Assembly: GCA_029248525.1 (NCBI GenBank)
Contig: JAQWJE010000048.1
Location: forward strand, 55,096 to 119,095
DNA length: 64,000 bases
Source of the DNA: Candidatus Binatia bacterium
Lineage (GTDB): Bacteria > Desulfobacterota > Binatia > UBA12015
Direction of reading: 5' to 3'
The position numbers and the translations under genes are program-made. Below, piece by piece: positions 63,083-64,000 of the stretch. Below the pieces are notes generated by a model, which saw nothing but the letters and a program-made list of their open reading frames with translations, made no database searches and was not told the DNA's origin. Every line of letters starts with the position of its first letter. Within the stretch, counting starts at the first letter, position 1.

Positions 63083-64000
63083 TTGAATTCCTCTGAAGAA
63101 GTCCCCTCGGCACCCGGGACCACGCCGTTGTGGAAAGCCCTTGCTCCCTGGGTCGGAGCGGTGGCTGTGATCGCCTATCTTTTCTTCGAGGTCCCCTACG
63201 CCGAAGTCTGGGAGGCGGCGAGCCAAGCCCGTCTCGATTGGCTCGTGCCGCTGATGCTGATTGCGGTCCTTTACTGGTTCCTTCTCGATTCGCTCGCCTA
63301 CTCCTATCTTGTCACGCGCTTCAACACGCCCTTTGGGTGGGACGAGGCACGCGGGATGCGGGCGGTCACGTACCTGGTGGCCGCAATCAACTGGAATGTG
63401 GGAACAGCAGCGATCGTTCTCTACTTGCGTCGGTTCAAAGAGATCCCGCCACTTGAGTCCGCCAGCACTCTATTGTTCTACATGATGTTCGACACCCTGA
63501 TCTTGACCAGCTTCGCTCTGGCAGGCGCCACAGTCTTCGGGGAATCCCCCGCGATCCAGAGGATCCAACTCGGTGCCGGGATCGTTCTGGCTGTGAATTG
63601 CCTGGTGCTGGCGATGCTCGCCGGGGAACGTCCGGGGTGGGCCTGGCTCGGGCGCATGCGCGCGTGGTCGGTCGTGCGCTCCTATCGAATGGCGAATCCA
63701 CGCGACTTCGCTGTTTTATTGATGATCCGGATCGCCTACTTCGCCGGCTTTATCGGAGTCTTCTTTATCGGGGCGCTTTCTTTTGGCGTCGACGTGCCCT
63801 TCACTCTAGCCATGGCCTCGGTGCCCGCGATTCTTTTGGCAGGAGCTTTGCCCATCACGCCGGCCGGGCTGGGAACGCAAGCGGCCGCCATGCTGTTTTT
63901 CTGGTCGACCTACGGGGACCGCGGTGCGATCGTTGCTCTCGGTCTGGTACTGCCGGTCACGCTGACGCTCACGCGCGTGCTTCTCGGATTGCCCTACCTC
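63083..64000 (+). CDS. UPF0104/lysylphosphatidylglycerol-synthase-TM-like membrane protein (3' end cut)
   Basis: 306 residues to the window edge from a TTG at 63083, with AAGG upstream. About seven membrane segments are visible. The segment AILLAGALPITPAGLGTQAAAMLFFW matches the P-x-(T/S)-P-(A/G)-GLG hallmark of the UPF0104 flippase-like family (AglD, MprF transmembrane part). Related domains translocate lipid-linked sugars or aminoacyl-lipids. It has no gene symbol assigned. It begins about 85 bases after tRNA-Arg. Confidence 0.85.
   Translation, partial: MNSSEEVPSAPGTTPLWKALAPWVGAVAVIAYLFFEVPYAEVWEAASQARLDWLVPLMLIAVLYWFLLDSLAYSYLVTRFNTPFGWDEARGMRAVTYLVAAINWNVGTAAIVLYLRRFKEIPPLESASTLLFYMMFDTLILTSFALAGATVFGESPAIQRIQLGAGIVLAVNCLVLAMLAGERPGWAWLGRMRAWSVVRSYRMANPRDFAVLLMIRIAYFAGFIGVFFIGALSFGVDVPFTLAMASVPAILLAGALPITPAGLGTQAAAMLFFWSTYGDRGAIVALGLVLPVTLTLTRVLLGLPYL

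Overview
The window is a GC-rich chromosomal segment of a Gram-negative bacterium. Evidence for an outer membrane and thin peptidoglycan: a TonB/ExbB/ExbD energy system, a TonB-dependent receptor, Mpl-type murein peptide recycling, a soluble lytic transglycosylase and Wzm/Wzt-type glycan exporters. The tandem DUF507 genes, the DUF3450/TtpC-like TonB cluster and the many small redox and hydrolase genes fit a deltaproteobacterial-grade lineage (Myxococcota, Binatota or similar). This is inference from gene content; no rRNA gene is present to settle it. No IS element, integrase, phage gene or CRISPR array was seen.

Layout. 1-1512: partial SDR and exonuclease III. 1576-7242: surface-glycan block with two glycosyltransferases and two ABC-2 exporter pairs. 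7323-7396: tRNA-Val(CAC). 7491-12711: six-gene TonB-type energisation operon. 13188-16297: CNNM/CBS membrane protein and lytic transglycosylase. 16291-22911 (minus): six-gene operon joining murein tripeptide recycling (LD-carboxypeptidase, serine hydrolase, Mpl) to two glycosyltransferases and an LpxL-like acyltransferase. 23051-26517: DUF507 pair, groESL, and bacterioferritin behind two identical Fur-box-like sites. 26539-34372: PQQ-like propeller protein, RluA pseudouridine synthase, YhaN/SbcD-like DNA-repair pair. 34411-37969: tungstate-type ABC transporter and biotin synthase. 38358-45193: secreted protein of unknown function, TauD dioxygenase, pterin dehydratase, TonB-dependent receptor, amidohydrolase, NTF2-like protein. 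45245-54061: four large polytopic GT39-like proteins, three of them clear paralogues. 54224-62694: VOC protein, secreted CxxCH protein, SGNH hydrolase, Old Yellow Enzyme, LLM flavoprotein, sulfotransferase, SDR, ThuA-like protein. 62803-64000: tRNA-Pro(TGG), tRNA-Arg(TCT) and a partial UPF0104-type flippase-like protein.

How the genes fit together. Most of the window concerns the cell envelope: making and exporting surface glycans, recycling murein, and energising outer-membrane transport. A second theme is small-molecule oxidation and hydrolysis, where substrates cannot be named from sequence. Genes are tightly packed, with ATGA, TGATG and TTGA stop/start overlaps that imply translational coupling. 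The strongest regulatory signals are the twin Fur-like boxes before bfr, a 9-N9-9 inverted repeat before groES with CIRCE geometry but another sequence, and a perfect 6-2-6 palindrome before the amidohydrolase.
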